The translations under genes were made by a program, and so were the position numbers. Positions 43,375 through 56,747 of a stretch of 64,000 nt of DNA are shown here, piece after piece (the first letter of the stretch is position 1; each line of letters starts with the position of its first letter). The stretch is taken from assembly GCA_025093985.1 (NCBI GenBank), contig JACAAK010000003.1, positions 62,001 to 126,000 of the forward strand, read 5' to 3'. The notes beneath the pieces are model-generated. The model did no database searches, was not told the DNA's origin, and saw only the letters and a program-made list of their open reading frames with translations. This DNA is from Calvatia gigantea (lineage: Eukaryota; Basidiomycota; Agaricomycetes; Agaricales; Lycoperdaceae).

Positions 43375-46300
43375 TTACTTGTATCTGGCCTTAACACTTC
43401 GAGACTTGAGGAATCTCTGGAGCGCGGACACTTGCAATCTACGCAACTCTCGTACCCCTGCCTCATGTTCCTGCTCCAAAGAACGATATTCCTCCCGCAA
43501 TGAGGTAGCAATGTGTTTGCCTACCCCCAACCTCTCCATCTGCTCCCGAATTGTATCCATCGACTCCTGTCGCTTCTTGTGGAGTATCTTTAACTTATTA
43601 TACAACTCTTGCCCTGCGTCAGTTTGAGGAAGGGACCTATTAAGCGTCACTGTCTCCTTCTGCAACTGGACTGGTTCTAGTTTGGTTTTTGGAGCGTCAA
43701 TGAAGGGCTTTAAAATCTGCCATGCGGACTCCTCGGTATAGCTGTAACGTCCCGTGTCCGATCCCCACTTGATCATCGATGACCAGGGGCCAGAAATGAG
43801 TTCTTCTTCGCGTTTCCGTCCTGTCTCTTCTTCCTCCAAGGTATCCCACATTGTCGTCACCATAACGACACGGTTACACTGCTTGCGGTCCACAAATTTT
43901 TTCGAAAACCTCGAAGCATCTCAGAGGCGTACCGGTCATCCGGTTATCCGAGATTCGGTGGAGGTAGAGGATGCCGTTGAGGAGGATATTCTTGTGGCCT
44001 CTGTTAGCATGACGTTTTAGCAAGAAAAATGACCTGGAGGAATTTCGGCTCACACTTGTTCCAACCATTTACAGATATGTTCGAGGATCTCATAGTCTGA
44101 TCTGCGGGTATCGTCAAATCCAGGGGTGTCCACAAGAACCACATCAATGTCTGTGCCGCCGGAGGGAATCCGAACCTTCGTAAGGCTAATTTCATTGGTA
44201 AAAGAGTCCAAACCATGTCCTATTCCCCTGTCCATGCCGGCAATGCTGCTGATGAACTGGGAACAGGACGATAAGGGTCGGAGTAGAGTACTCTCGTTGC
44301 GCTACGTACTGAGCTTTTTCCTGATCCCTGTCGGGCCCATTAACCTGAAAAAGTGGAGTGAGCTTCTCAGCTCTAGGCGCTATCTGGATGAGAGAGCTCT
44401 CTCACGCTATCACCGTATCTGTCTCGTTTAAATCTTCGGTCTTGATATCCTGGATCTTCTTCAGAAGACTTCCGAAGCCTGTCAGCTGAGAGGTGGGCAT
44501 CGTGCTGATAACTGGTTGAGTGCTTGAAACTTCCTCTCTGCCGGTCTAAAATCAAGTTAGCCCGACATATGGGCAGGTAGCCTTTATTAAAAAACCTCGT
44601 TGGAGTGGAGTTCCGGGAAGCACCTGGTCTCCTTAGTAAGAGGTGAGCGCGCTTTGGAGGCTGAGGTTGACATACGTCTTCAACAACTCCAAATCTCCCC
44701 CTAAAATTGTCTCAGTATAATACAGAGCAAGGGTCGAGCACTGACCACCTTCCACAACGCTAATTGGACTGTCTGCCACTGGCGTTTGGGGATCCATGGG
44801 CGCTACAGGATTCGCGATTGATTGACTGAATATTGTGGGTGACTCCTAAATACAACTGAAGGAACAAGCAGTACCAATACTTACATGGAGCAAAACCTCC
44901 TGAACGCGTGAGTAATTCACACCAACATCAGTCCCGTTCTTCATGGCCTCCCAAGGCGCGGAGCTGCTCTCAATATTTGCCACTACCCCCGTGTCTGTTT
45001 GGATATCCCGAATCCCCATATTCGCCAGATAAGTTCGGATTTCCTCGCAACTAGGTCGATCTTCAGATGCATAGTCCCAGCACATCCGCAATAACGCCCA
45101 TAAGGGTTCGCTGATCTCTTCGCATCCAAGGTCACCTTCCGGGCTTGGTCGCAACGGGATTTCTTTCCTAATTAGAGCAGCTACCACCTGAGCTTCGATA
45201 TACTGATAAAACGGCAGTTTGGTTGTCAAAATCTTTGCATTTCTTCTTGTTAGTGTCCAAGCGGGGATTGGGGAAGGAGGTCCGTACCTCGTAAAACAGG
45301 CAAGCGAACGACCAGATGTCGCAGAACTTAGTTGCCCGAGCCTCGCTATCCCCGGTCAGCAACTCTGGCGCCATCCAACGATATGTTCCCCCGTTCAAAG
45401 TGACAGACATCAACTTCGAAGTTGCCGCAATGGACGATACCCCGAAGTCTGTGATCAATGCCCGGCCATCGTTTGAGACAAGAATATTCTCCTATAGGAG
45501 GGTCAGAAAAAAGTCGCTGGTTGAGGGCGCGAGGAAGGTGCATACGGATTTGAGGTCACTATGGACTATCTGCAAATCGTGCAAGTATGACAGCCCTTCG
45601 AGGATGTCCAGAACCTGGGAGAAAAGTATGAGGAGCGCTTGAATAGATTAGCGCGATTATCCCGGGCGCTCACAAGGGGCATCCGAGGCGCATCAGAAAA
45701 CTTCCTCAAGTATTCCCGGAGGTTCCCTTTCTCCATCCACGGTGATACGAGGCATGGCGCACGACTAAGAAGACATACTCCATAAAATGGTAGTACATTT
45801 TTATGGTGAAGGTGGGCCCAGAGTGTCAGCTCCCCAGCGTATGTCTAATAGAGGCGGAAATACCGTCATCTTCACCCAACTAAGAAACCCGACAGAATAG
45901 ACTCACCGCGAGCATGGAATATATACCCTCATGTTTTTTGGGTGAACGAAAAACCTTGAGGCATACCTGCTGACCCCTGTACCTTCCGTTGCGGACATCA
46001 CCAAAACCTCCTCTGCCTACTAACTCCCTGCCAGCTTCTACCCCTGTAAGCTTATAGCGCCTTGGAAAAACCCGGGCGGACTTCGCGAGCTTGCAAAGTA
46101 AAGCCAAGACCCGCCTCTGCTCACTATGTTCGAGGACGTTAGCTTCTCGACAAACCTATAAATTCCCCCGCTTCCTCTTAGTGCACATGACCCCGACAGA
46201 TGAGATTGATACATACCACTGTCCAAGTAATCGACCATAATTTGTGCATCATCTCTTAAGATCTTGCAAACACGTGCCCGCAGGTTTTCGTCTCTTAGTA

Positions 46301-46534
46301 CGGTTGAAATAAGAGAGCGACAATCACTCCGAAGGCTCGATGATGAAACCGACTTCGCCAGGTCCGAATCTGTTGGCCCTGATACTTGGGTGCGACTCGA
46401 AGTCTGAACTGGGGGATCGGAAAAGGACCATATTAGGACCACTGGGTGGAGCGGATACACACCATGCAACGGAACATACCGCTGCTACTACGTCCTGAGG
46501 ACCGTGTTGGGGTCTCAACATTACCTGTCGTCAT
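43375..46534 (-). pseudogene. Kinase-GTPase gene, copy 1, with a frameshift in the P-loop
   Basis: Minus strand. Start at 46534 (MTTGNVETPTRSSGRSSSG), intron, then a helical region (SLISTVLRDENLRARVCKIL). TKL-like kinase: glycine loop GRGGFGDVRNGRY, lysine in VCLKVF, catalytic loop IVHSDLK (S replaces the usual R), ITDFGVSS, WMAPEL and RPSCEEIRTYL. After a Pro-rich linker comes an AIG1-like G domain: ETDTVIALMGPTG (44.4-44.3 kb), then FISSIAGMDRGIGHGL, VLVDTPGFDD, RISDNRMTGTPLRCFEVF, VVMVTTMWDTL and a C-terminal coiled coil ending at 43375. An extra base at 44325 separates GPTG from SGKSS, so the nucleotide-binding loop is out of frame. Unless this is a sequence error, the GTPase part is dead. 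The linker also does not join the domains in frame by any junction I found, so two separate genes remain possible. Confidence 0.75.
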
Positions 46535-48999
46535 CAAAATTCCTGATGTCTTGATGCTCGAGCTGGGGATGCGTTGATGGGAGGATGGAAAACCGCCTTT
46601 CTTGAGCGATTAAACCCCAAGGCATTGACATCAGACGCCATGCGCCTGCCACGAGACATCCCAAGTCCAGCAGAGTTATCAGGTCCTTCCCAAATCCTTG
46701 CCAGATATTCTGGCAAACCCAATCTCCGATAACTTTGTATCGTCGGTCAGCTTCGCTGTATACTTAAGGCTCGCCCCATACTTCGGTGCATGGAAAAACG
46801 TCATCGGTTGTTGGTCTACGAAGTTCTCACGGGTTTAACGTGAAGTTTGGTCTTCTTGGTCATCTTCAAAAACTCCGATCACAAGAGATTACGCCAACAA
46901 ATGGATTGAAGAAAAAGGGAGGTGAGCACAATCTCGCCTGTCGAATACTTACTGGCTTCAATACTGCGTGTATAGTTTCCGGCCCGGACCAGTTGTTATA
47001 GGTCTTTTTCGGAGCTGATAAAGGGACCATGAAGCCCTCGGGATGATTTTCAGAGATTCAGGAAAGTCGCCCGAGACTCCGGACAATGCGAACATTTGAG
47101 AGAGGTAAAACAAAGTGCAAAAACGCTGGGATAAAGCCCTGTGAGAAGCTCCCGACCATTTATGACCGGCTTTTTGATGTGAGAGCCGATCTCGTGCAAT
47201 ATCCGTCAATATCAAATCCGAACAAAACTGAAAGAACTAAAATTCTGGGGAGATTTAAAAGGACTGGTCTCAAGCCAATGTCCCTCGCAGAGCGTCCCAA
47301 GTTCCTACAGCTGCAATAGAATCTCGGTGTCCGGCTACATGACTCGTAGGACGACCTGTTAATTAAAATTCCACATTGACGGCGTGCGCATACTGTGTGA
47401 CGAAGCGGGAACGGCACCACCTGTTATTAGACGTGCTATTGGAGGCTATGGTGCAGGGCGCTTAGTCAGCAGAACTTTTGGACAACGGCGAAATTGGTTG
47501 GGACATCCAGGTTGATTATGTAATACACATTAGTCTGGCAACGTTAACTTCCTTCCGAATTGAACTTGCCTAAAGGCAGAAAAAACCACACATGTAGGTG
47601 GCTTTTGTGCAAAGAATACACTCAAGCAGTTGCAGGAATTCAGTGATTAAAGATCTGCACCACAACTGGACACTTAGGATCCTTCTATATTTGATAGTTC
47701 CTTCCATATATATTCATACATATTAGTATCGTAGCGGCGCTATGTGCGCCAGTCCCCGACTCTGGTGTTTACCAGCATCAGGTAATAGAAATTCTACACT
47801 TTATCACATTGATTGGCAATGACAGCAGGAAAGGATGTGCCTAAGCAAATCACCTCTGGCCACGAGGAGATCGATTCTGGGCTCATGAAATGGGTGCATT
47901 CATCCCGGGATAATACAGCAGGTCATAATAGATGGGGTACTGTGACGGATCATGAGCGACACCACAACGGGGCAGTCACTCGATTCAAGAACGCAGGCTT
48001 TTCGACAAGGTTATTTAACAAGTAACAGCGTCGAATTCGTACGAATCAATCAGCAATGTACGATGAAGCAAGGAACTACTCACAGGATTAGCAAAGTCAG
48101 AAAGAGACATTGCTCAAACGACGCCTTGCTTCGCAGAGCAGAAACCACTAGTTAAAAGGTATTGGTATCCCCGTTCGATTCGATTGGCGTGGAACTGAGA
48201 TTCCAAATGACGTTCTTTCGATTTTAGGTGGAGTCGTACTCCATACAGGGGTTTGCTCTATTAATATCTTATAAAGTTCGAGATCACATTCCCACGGTTC
48301 GATGTCGTTTGGCAGAGACTCGTATCCATTTCAAGTCGACAGAACCCTCCTCTTGCTTCGCAGAGTCGGGGAATAAATTCCATATATGGAAATGCGGCGA
48401 AATCTGGGATTGGCCAAAATGAAAACTCCATGAGTTTTGAGAGTTTCAAAAATCGGTCTTAGCATTTTGATCCCCTCGTCAAACTGAGCATTTTCCTAAG
48501 AGGGATAAGAAAAAGGACAAAATTTGGATGCCCTGGAGGCTTGTTCAAAAGTTCTGGCCTCTAGGTGCCCTGCACCATAGAATCATAGAGTGTAGACTGG
48601 AAGGGATTGTCCGGCCTCCATGATAGGGGATGCTTTAGGGTAAGGCGTGAAATGGGAGGCTAGATCTAGACCCCATCAAAGTCCGAATTCCACCTCAAAG
48701 CGGCGTTCTCGTCATATGCCGCAACCGGGAAGAATGGGGTGCCACCACGGTGAGATCTCACAAACGAAGATGCGTGATTTGCGGCTGGTACGCACGGAGC
48801 CAAAAACCAACGTTCCCACACTCTGTTCACTCTAAAATTGAATGGGCGTCAGCTCGACGCCGCAGGGCTTCCTGTGAATCCCAAAACGCCCGATGCCTTG
48901 AGGTATGTTAGTATTAATCCAGAGATGCCCTGAGCCTTGAGGCGTGTCGGCAGCAATCTACAAATACCATCTTTCTTACCTTCTTCTGTGTCCTCCATC
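46535..48999. other. Upstream flank of copy 1 and gene-poor stretch
   Basis: 46535 to about 46880 is recognisably similar to the flank of copy 2 at 59810-60170 (shared TTCTCACGGGT, GATCAC/GATCAA ends), so the duplication included the promoter. Beyond it I see no gene. Confidence 0.5.
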
Positions 49000-50443
49000 A
49001 TGCTCGCCTTGGCCCTCTTGATAACAGCATTGAAGGCAGCGTTAGGCTCCCCGATAGCGTCCCCTGATGTTACTCATGATGTGTCTATCCCTCTCACTAT
49101 CTTCGGTCGCCAGCTCACGGACTGCACTCGGCACCGCACCATCTGGAAAATTCTATGGAGCTGTTTTTCAACTATATTTGCTTGCACCTGGGTAGCAGTC
49201 CACCCGAACGTTCCCAATCCACATGATTCTGGGTGTAAGAAGTTGAGCCAGAAGGTGCTTATCTTCGTCTACGCCGTGTTAGCCCCAGAGTGTATGACCA
49301 TGTGGGCACTGAGGCAGCGCATGGGAGCAGCAAAGCACGCAAACGACTATAATGATAAATTTCATCCTGGCGGTGAGTTCCTTGCTCCCAAGGCAACGTC
49401 GATCTCAACACAATCTACATAGTGAAGCTGCCAGACCGGTCCGTCCTCTGGAAGGTCAAGGCCTGGTTTCGCAACCATGAGAATGAGAAGCCGGACGTAC
49501 TGTGGAGCTTAACTCACGGTTTCCTTCTCGAGATGCATGGCTTGGTCCACGATTCCGGCAGCGCCATTGAGGATGTTCAGGAAATCCCTCAGCGTCTCGG
49601 CATCCCGGAGGAAGAGATTGATGACAAGAGCAAAGGCGATCTCCTCTCCAAGTTCCTCGTTGTCCTCCAGATGACGTGGTTCATAGTTGAGTGCATTGCT
49701 CGTTGGACGACGCGTCTGCATGTTACCGAGTTGGAGGTTGTTACACTTGCGTATGCCTTTCTCAACATTGTCACATACGCATTGTGGTGGAACAAGCCCC
49801 AAAACATGCGGATAGCCCTTCGGGCGGGCCGATACAAGGCGCTGGAAGGTCCGCCGGAAAAAGGGGGAACAACAAGGACAGGACGTGCTGGCAGGGAACG
49901 CTCTCGGAGGATGAGGGGGAAACACGGCATATTCCTAAGCCCGGCTCAGTCAAACCACAATTTATGGCATCGCTGGCGAGTGCATTCGCATCCCTTCACC
50001 CACGCACCATACGCCTCGACAAGATCTTTGATTTTATTCTAGCACCAATGGACCCAGTTCTCGAGATGTTGTCAAATAACGATGCTGAAAATTCACGTGT
50101 CTTTTATTCGTCCTGGAACGCAGTGGAAGAGAGGAAGACGGCCCTCTTTTTCTGCATGATTAGCCTCGTATTTGGTGGTTTACATCTAATACCCATTTGG
50201 ACTTCGTTATTCCCCTCCCCCTTCGAAGGGTCTCTATGGAAATGGTCTGCGATCGGGATGACGGCGGAGCCATTAATATGGTTTGGCATAAGGGCCTTTG
50301 GAGACTTGAACTTCGAGCGAATGGAGATTGGGACTTTGTCTCGTGTGGGTATATTTGTCTTCGTCGGATTGGTTGGGAGTGTGTGGGCTGCCGCGGTAGT
50401 CCGCCTTATCATCATTGTCGTTGCCTTTACAACCCTTTCGTGA
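49000..50443 (+). CDS. Polytopic membrane protein of an Agaricomycete-expanded family, function unknown
   Basis: Start at 49000 (MLALALLITALKAALGS, a signal-anchor-like segment). Exon 1 ends at 49372, a 50-nt intron follows (49373-49422), then exon 2. Recognisable family motifs: TIWKILWSCFSTIFACTWVA, VHPNVPNP, APECMTMWALRQRM, WSLTHGFLLEMHGL, DKSKGDLLSKFLVVLQMTWF and NIVTYALWWNKP; the C-terminal part adds hydrophobic helices (LFFCMISLVFGGLHLIPIW, VGIFVFVGLVGSVWAA). About seven membrane segments. I know this as a large, uncharacterised Agaricomycete family. Between about 49850 and 49930 the frame changes from the 49423 frame to that of the last exon; I could not place a clean intron there, so a short intron or an indel is possible. 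The end at 50443 is the stop of the last frame. Confidence 0.7.
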
Positions 50444-51974
50444 TCTCCCTCCTACTGCGTACGAAACTGGTTGAGTGGACGAAATTTATCCCTCACTTTG
50501 GTTCTGGTATGACTTAGTATCCGTTTTGTTGTCCAATGTCTTTTATTTCTATCCACTTTTCATAGTTATGCTCCCCATTCAGCCAATAGGAGAATTGATT
50601 TTCTATAGCTTGTTTGTATTTACGTCCCCCAGGATCAATAAGATGGACGCAAATGCTTCAATTCACCTTGCGGTATTTGGGGAAACCGGACGGAACTCAT
50701 ATCGACTACTTCCAAGTATTGATCAGTGCGTAGCTACTCGCCCAACACATTGGGACGCACAGCTATTAAAACTTGTGCGCTACGTAGAATACACTTTTCC
50801 AGGATGTCGATACTTACAGCGATCTTCATTCCTTGAGACAAGCGATATCTGATTGAGACAGAATAAGAGAAGGACAACTGAGCTCAATGTTCGAACCGTA
50901 AAGTGAATACGCGGGGGGATAGGGTAGTGTGTAGGACAGGATTTAGGCATCTGGCAGAGTGACAGTCGGTTTTCGGCGTTCTGTGTCTCGTGGGAGGTTG
51001 GGCGAGGCTGTCTCGGACTCTCGCTCTTCAAACTCGTATTAAAGAGCCAACATCGTAGGTGGATCCGAATAATGGGATGATCGGGGACAGTTGCATTCAT
51101 CGCCCGCATATGGGGGTGGGGCCAGGCGTGAGGTCTGCGAATTGAAAAGGGCAAAAAGCACTCCGGGGACAGTAAAGGGAACTCGAAGCACCTCATGTTT
51201 GGGTGGACAGATTTTAGTGTAATAGCGCTGTCACGGGATTGAATCCTGAGGTGTATACCGTCCTTTGGTTTGGAATCGAAGCAGGAGCACTGACTCGGTC
51301 TTTTTGGGTCTATCAGGGTTCTAGCTTATTCCAACGCTGTGACCTATACAATCATAACCGTTGTATGAGCATCTGCAAAAAAGTCTTCTATCATATAAAC
51401 TCATGGCACCAGGCAGATTACGCGAAGATTTGGTAACTGTATTGACTGGGGCCCATCGTATTCAAGCACCACCACATCTCAAGTGGGACTAGTATGAACT
51501 CGTTCCGCCAATGATTTTGGAAGACATTTTTGCACGCCACAACAACGACCCAGCCCAACCCGCGCAGGAGAAGACGCCAGAGGGCACCTGTCCGAACCCG
51601 AAGATCAGCGACCGAGTGGTGTACCAGTTGTGGGCTTCCTGTCACAAATCGGCACACTCCACTCATAGAACCAACAGTTAAAGTCACTTTGAGTCATTAT
51701 TGATATATCGATACATGCCACTTTGCAAACCACTCCCAAATCTAGCACTGGCGCAAGCGTCATTAACCGATAAGAAACAAGTTGGCACGGGCCACCTTAA
51801 GGGCTTTGGCGCCCAAGTTAGATCCTAGGGTACAGATGTGTGGATCCCTCGACACATAGCCTTCACCTACTCCATTACGCCACATCCTCGGTATCTCCTT
51901 GCCAGTCATATTCCCGTGATTCATAAATAATCCTGAAGTGCGGGTGCTGCCCAACCAAGCAGAGGAGCATAATC
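50444..51974. other. Intergenic, no supported gene
   Basis: A frame at about 50640 reads HLAVFGETG, faintly like a G-domain P-loop, but it lacks GK[ST] and any following motif. Confidence 0.45.
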
Positions 51975-53154
51975 ATGAGCGCACCATACACCGAAGAGTG
52001 GCTCCCCGGACCTTCCAAGACGCAGTTCTACACCCGCACATACGGAGTTCCCAGCAGTGGCCGACCCAAGGCCGTGATAGTCTTTATCCATGGTCTCGCA
52101 ACCCATATCGGCAGGTTCACCGAGTTGTACCTACCAATCATCCAACGCGGCATCGCATTCTTTGCGTTCGACCAGCGCGGATACGGGTTGACAGCGCAGG
52201 ACCCTGAGAAGAGGAGTGAGGGAAGTATGTACGGGAAGACGACGTGGAAGGATCAGAGGAGGGATATTGCATGGGCCATTGAGCATGTGAAAAAAGTATT
52301 TGCGGATACGCCTCTCTTTCTAATGGGCTACTCCGTGGTGAGTTGTCAGGATATCTTGCCTGAGGACGGCGTTAATTTATGGTAATACTAGGGAGGTACG
52401 GCGGCCCTGAGTTTCGCCGCTCAGAACGTCAGGTCTCCTCATAAAAATGTTGTCTCCTCTCTTCATGGAGTCATTGCCATCTGCCCTCTGATTCAGCAAA
52501 CCACACCCGTGTCGAGGCTCCAAAGGTGGATCGGTTCTAAGGTGAGCCTCCTCATACCCTATATCCCAATCGCACTTCCAGTCAAGGCAGAGGTTCGACC
52601 CTTTCTCTTCCCTTGCGCGTCTCGACTGTCTAATTAAGAATGCCACAGGAATTATCGCATAACGAGGCTTTCAACAACGCCTGGCTCAAGGACCCCCTCG
52701 TTAAATCCTTTTGCTCATTGAAGAGCCTCATTGACATGCTTCGGCATGGTGAAGCTCTTCTAAAAACCTCTTACAAAAACTGGCCAGAATCGCTTCCTGT
52801 GCGTTTGATACTGGACCATTGATCTACATCATTCACTCAAGATTCCTTTAGCTTCTCATTGCACATGGAACAGCGGACAAAATTGCGTCATGCAAAGCCT
52901 CGCAGGAGTTTTTTAACAAGGTACCCGCCTCCAACAAGAAGATTTCCCTTTTCGAAGACTGCCTCCACGCACTCATGATCGAGAATGGAGAGAAGTTGGG
53001 GGACGAGGTTGCCCAGATCATTGAGACACACCAATCCTTACCACAGAGGCAACTCTTTGAGAAGTCCGATAAAGCAACCCTAGCGGATCATACCGCCACT
53101 TACGACAAGTCAACGTCGAATGGAACCTACGGTCGGCGGAGGAAAACGTTTTGA
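51975..53154 (+). CDS. Monoglyceride-lipase-like alpha/beta hydrolase (serine aminopeptidase S33 fold)
   Basis: Four exons: 51975-52337, 52392-52592, 52649-52798, 52852-53154; 1017 nt, 338 residues. Oxyanion motif VFIHGLATHIGR, FAFDQRGYGLT, nucleophile elbow GYSVGG formed across the first intron, aspartate in LIAHGTADKIAS, histidine in FEDCLHALM: a complete Ser-Asp-His triad with spacing as in yeast Yju3 and mammalian MGL. Lid segment around SHNEAFNNAWLKDPLV. It would release glycerol and fatty acid from monoglycerides, probably at lipid droplets or membranes, though substrate is inferred from family only. The first intron splits the active-site elbow after GYSV. The C-terminal 25 residues are unlike the family and may be lineage-specific. 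Confidence 0.9.
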
Positions 53155-55765
53155 GGACAGAAGGCTATCTTGAGTTCGATAGATCGAGCCCCAATGATTG
53201 CGTAATCGTACCGGTTCAATATCGTTGCATAACTCTCTTCAACATGTCGGGGGAATGAGGTATTAGTCTCAGCCCCTTCATGATACTCGTTGTAAATAGC
53301 CTCATTGGCGACAATTTACCTCCTAAGTACCCTTTGTACACCCCATCGCACAACATAAAATAGTACTCCTCCGCATCGTTCCCAAGTCTGGCTGTGTTTA
53401 CGCATAAAGGGGTCGGCATATACTAACAAGGAGCCAAGAGCGGAGGTGCGGGATTCAGACGGCTGACGTAGCAGCAGTGAGTGCGGATGGTGAAGGATAT
53501 TATATCGTCAGGAAAATTGCGTCGCAAAAAATAAGCATGCTGTGGGGGTACCTGATTCAGTCCCATGTGGAGATCGGACGGCACCTGACACTGAAAAGTG
53601 TCACGTACGCATCCTTCTCCCGCTACACCACTTCGCCGACTCCATTGTTCATTTCCGTGAACAATGACCAAGACACCGACCCCGAAAATCCCCATTTCCT
53701 CGTCCTCCAAAACTTCAGATCACATACGATTTCCTAATCCGGATCCCCGACCTCGAATGATACAACCTCTGAACTCCACCTCGCCCGCTCGCACCTCTCA
53801 TTCCGGACTCAAACACCTCTCGGACCGCCTTTCTATTCACATTTTCCATTTTCTCATAGTCCAGAACTTCATAGAATGTGTTTCCGGCCCGTTTTCATCC
53901 CCACTCAGTATGTTTTTCTTTATTCTCTCTTTAAAAAAATACGTTTTACTCCTTGTAATACACGCGCACAGACCAACTCTGTCTATAAAACCTGTATACT
54001 ACGTGGTAGTCAGGTAGCTACGATTTATCCAGCTCCCTATCCCTCGAGACCTTTGTCTCTATCTAAATCTCCCTAATCTATCTGTTTCTCTCATCTCGAC
54101 AACTCGAACGTCTCGTATTCGCAAACGCGACCTTCCAAACACTCGGAAATCGCTCTCGCCACCTCTCTTGACTCTCTGTTCATCATTCCAAAGCCTCGGA
54201 ACGGCCGTGACTTCTGTTCCATCGTGTCGCACTCTCCCTAATCTGTGCTATCGTGTCGCACTCTCCCTGATCTGTCTCTATCCCTTTCCCTAACCAACCC
54301 ATATTCTCGGTCGAGGCCAACGTCAGACGGACACTGACGTGCTCGCTATCCTAGCCGTAGCCCCCCTCTTCAGTCAGTAGAGAGTCCAACCACCAGCGTT
54401 CCACCCTAAAATTTGTATGCAAGGGCTACATACGGTTATGAGATGAGGCGGTCACAATCAGCGCAAGAGTGTAGTTACGGTGGGCACAGGGAGGAAATGA
54501 CGCAGTCGCTGTCAGCGAAAGGAGAATGGATACAAGAGGCTGGACATAGCCATGAGTAATCAGCACAAAACGGAGGCGCAGTGGGCCAATGGCAGGTGCA
54601 TGCAAGGGGCAGGGATCGGAAGAGGTATCTTTCATGTTCCGGGCTTGGCTGAGATCGGATTTGAGTTTCTTGAGCTGGGGAAGGCTTTTTGTGGATCGAG
54701 ATATGTATTAGTGGGAGCAGTGAAAGTAAGTGTCTCGAGCAGAGAGTCGTGCTTTGATTGAGGCGTTTCGGGTTCGCGTAATGTCCATGTGGGCCTTTGC
54801 TTTGAAATTCATCATTAATGCCTGTGAGAAACTGGGGTTCTCATTCGGCTAACTGAAACTTGATGTCTCCCTCCGTGGACTTCGATGGCACAGGGAGTGA
54901 AGACACATCGAGTGTGACAGACGAAGAGGACGAAGGTGAGTTTAGGGAAGTCGAGGAAACAAAAAGGGTATTACGATGACTGTCAACAAAGGAGAAAAAA
55001 AGAAGGGGTGGAGGGGGAGCAATTGGTCTAGAACGATGGGGAAGGGGGGAGGATGCTATCGACGACGAGGTGGAAAATGAGATAGAGGACGAAGTAGATG
55101 AGCGTGGCAACCTCTTGTGGGGGGTCCGTTTACGATTTAGGCAGCCTTGCTCGGAGGTTGATTTTGACACCATTCTTGAGGTGCGTGGCCTGGAAAGCAG
55201 TGCAAAATGGTGTCTATGAGACCATGAGGTAAATCGTTAGGACCACAGCACCATAAATGCGTATCCGCGCAACCCACCATTTTTCATATTCTTGTCTGGT
55301 TCCCTTGGGCTCTGCTGTAAGTTTCCACTAGTTTAATAAAGTTACCCCATACGTTGAAGTTTGATCTCGAGAGAAGCCTATTCTTTCTTGAAGGGACCTC
55401 GACAATAGTTTGACGATCATAAGGCACAGCACCTTCCGAACAGAGCTTCTCTTCGAACCGCGGAGATAGTCTGCCTAGAGCTGCAGCTTGTCTCTTGCGA
55501 TCATCATCATACTACTCCTTGTCACCACCCTGCATTAATGTGTTTCAGATTCTTTACAGCCTGTCAATTTGTTCTTGGAGTGGATTGTTTGTGAAAGCCC
55601 ATCTTGAAAGTGTATGATTCCGTGAGCTTGCGCTTGAGAAGGGTGTTGTGGCGTTGTAAGAAAGGGGAGGCCTGCACGGTCACCTGAGTTCTGTGACTTT
55701 AGTCACGAATAATTATGGGAGACGTGTGGAAAGCACTTGAGCAAGTACACTGCCGACCTTGTGTT
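53155..55765. other. Gene-poor stretch
   Basis: A Ser-rich 110-codon frame at 54841-55173 (minus) shows no domain. Otherwise nothing recognisable in about 2.6 kb. AT-rich, pyrimidine-rich sequence at 53750-54300 could be a spent promoter. Confidence 0.45.
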
Positions 55766-56418
55766 TAGGGCTCAGTATGAAATTCAGCAATACCAAACAT
55801 TGGTTTGCAAATATGGTTTTAAACTGTTTGCAAACACATTTTAAATTTATACCCCAAATTCCCTGGTTTTTAATTGTAAGAAATTCCAAACATGTGCGCG
55901 GGGTGGCCGGAGGGTTTCCATGGTTGACAGCAATCATCATGATCAGAATTACTTAGTTGCCTTCAAGACCTCAGCACCACAAATGTCAACATTGTTAACA
56001 ACAGCTTAGAGAGCCGGCCAGAGGGTGGATCCACCAAGATTAAATATGATGAAGACCCCACTGGGCTTGTTGCTGGCTGGATGGGTGCTGCCCATGCTTG
56101 GTAGGAAGTGTCATAAGTGAGGTCCCCCCGCACTGTGTGACACTGCTCATACCACTTGATGATTTTGAGGCAATTGGTGGATGTGCATTGTGGTGGGACA
56201 AATGACATCCTGGAGGGTGGTGACAGGAAGCAAACCAGAATTGGGAACAGGGTCATTTTGTAACACACAATAAATTAAAAACCATGGTTTGCAAAAATTT
56301 CTTACCTGTTTTAGTGTAAGTAACCAAATGTTTCGAAACATGGTGATAAATGGGGGTTAGTAACCAAATTTGCAAACGTCTTAAGATATTTCTGGGGAAT
56401 ATTTCACACCGAGCCCTA
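55766..56418. mobile_element. Non-autonomous hAT-like DNA element (653 bp) with 8-bp TSD
   Basis: Begins TAGGGCTCAGTATGAAAT and ends ATTTCACACCGAGCCCTA: imperfect terminal inverted repeats (about 15 of 18 positions match). It is bounded on both sides by CTTGTGTT (55758-55765 and 56419-56426), a perfect 8-bp target duplication as made by hAT transposases. Several TTTGCAAA-type motifs (GGTTTGCAAATATGG, CCAAATTTGCAAACG) occur just inside both ends. No transposase coding sequence, so it must be moved in trans. Confidence 0.88.
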
Positions 56419-56747
56419 CTTGTGTTGCTGCCTGTGAGGGTGCAAAGTATTATTATTTAGACGCAGATTTACTGTAAGCCGGGACGAGAGGACCAGTGCA
56501 AGGTGGGTCGAGTGTAGCTACTTGGGAGCATGGCGAGGGAGGGTGCCAGCGAGGGGCGTGGAATCAGCGTTACCGGAGGTGCAAACTTAGGCCTTAGGGT
56601 TAGGCCCAGGTCCGGCCTCGACGCCGCGACCTGTGTTGGGGCTACGTAAACGCCGGGATATATATTCGTTCCGGTCCGTAGGCGCTGGGACGATCTATCG
56701 ATGCTGGAACTGGATAACCAAGCGTTCGTTGAAATATGATCTACTCT

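Noticed and set aside
50643..50852. HLAVFGETG as a possible G-domain start
   Set aside because: No GK[ST], no DxxG or other G-domain motif follows; likely chance.
54841..55173. Ser-rich 110-codon ORF on the minus strand
   Set aside because: Low-complexity composition only; no homologous motif or gene structure.
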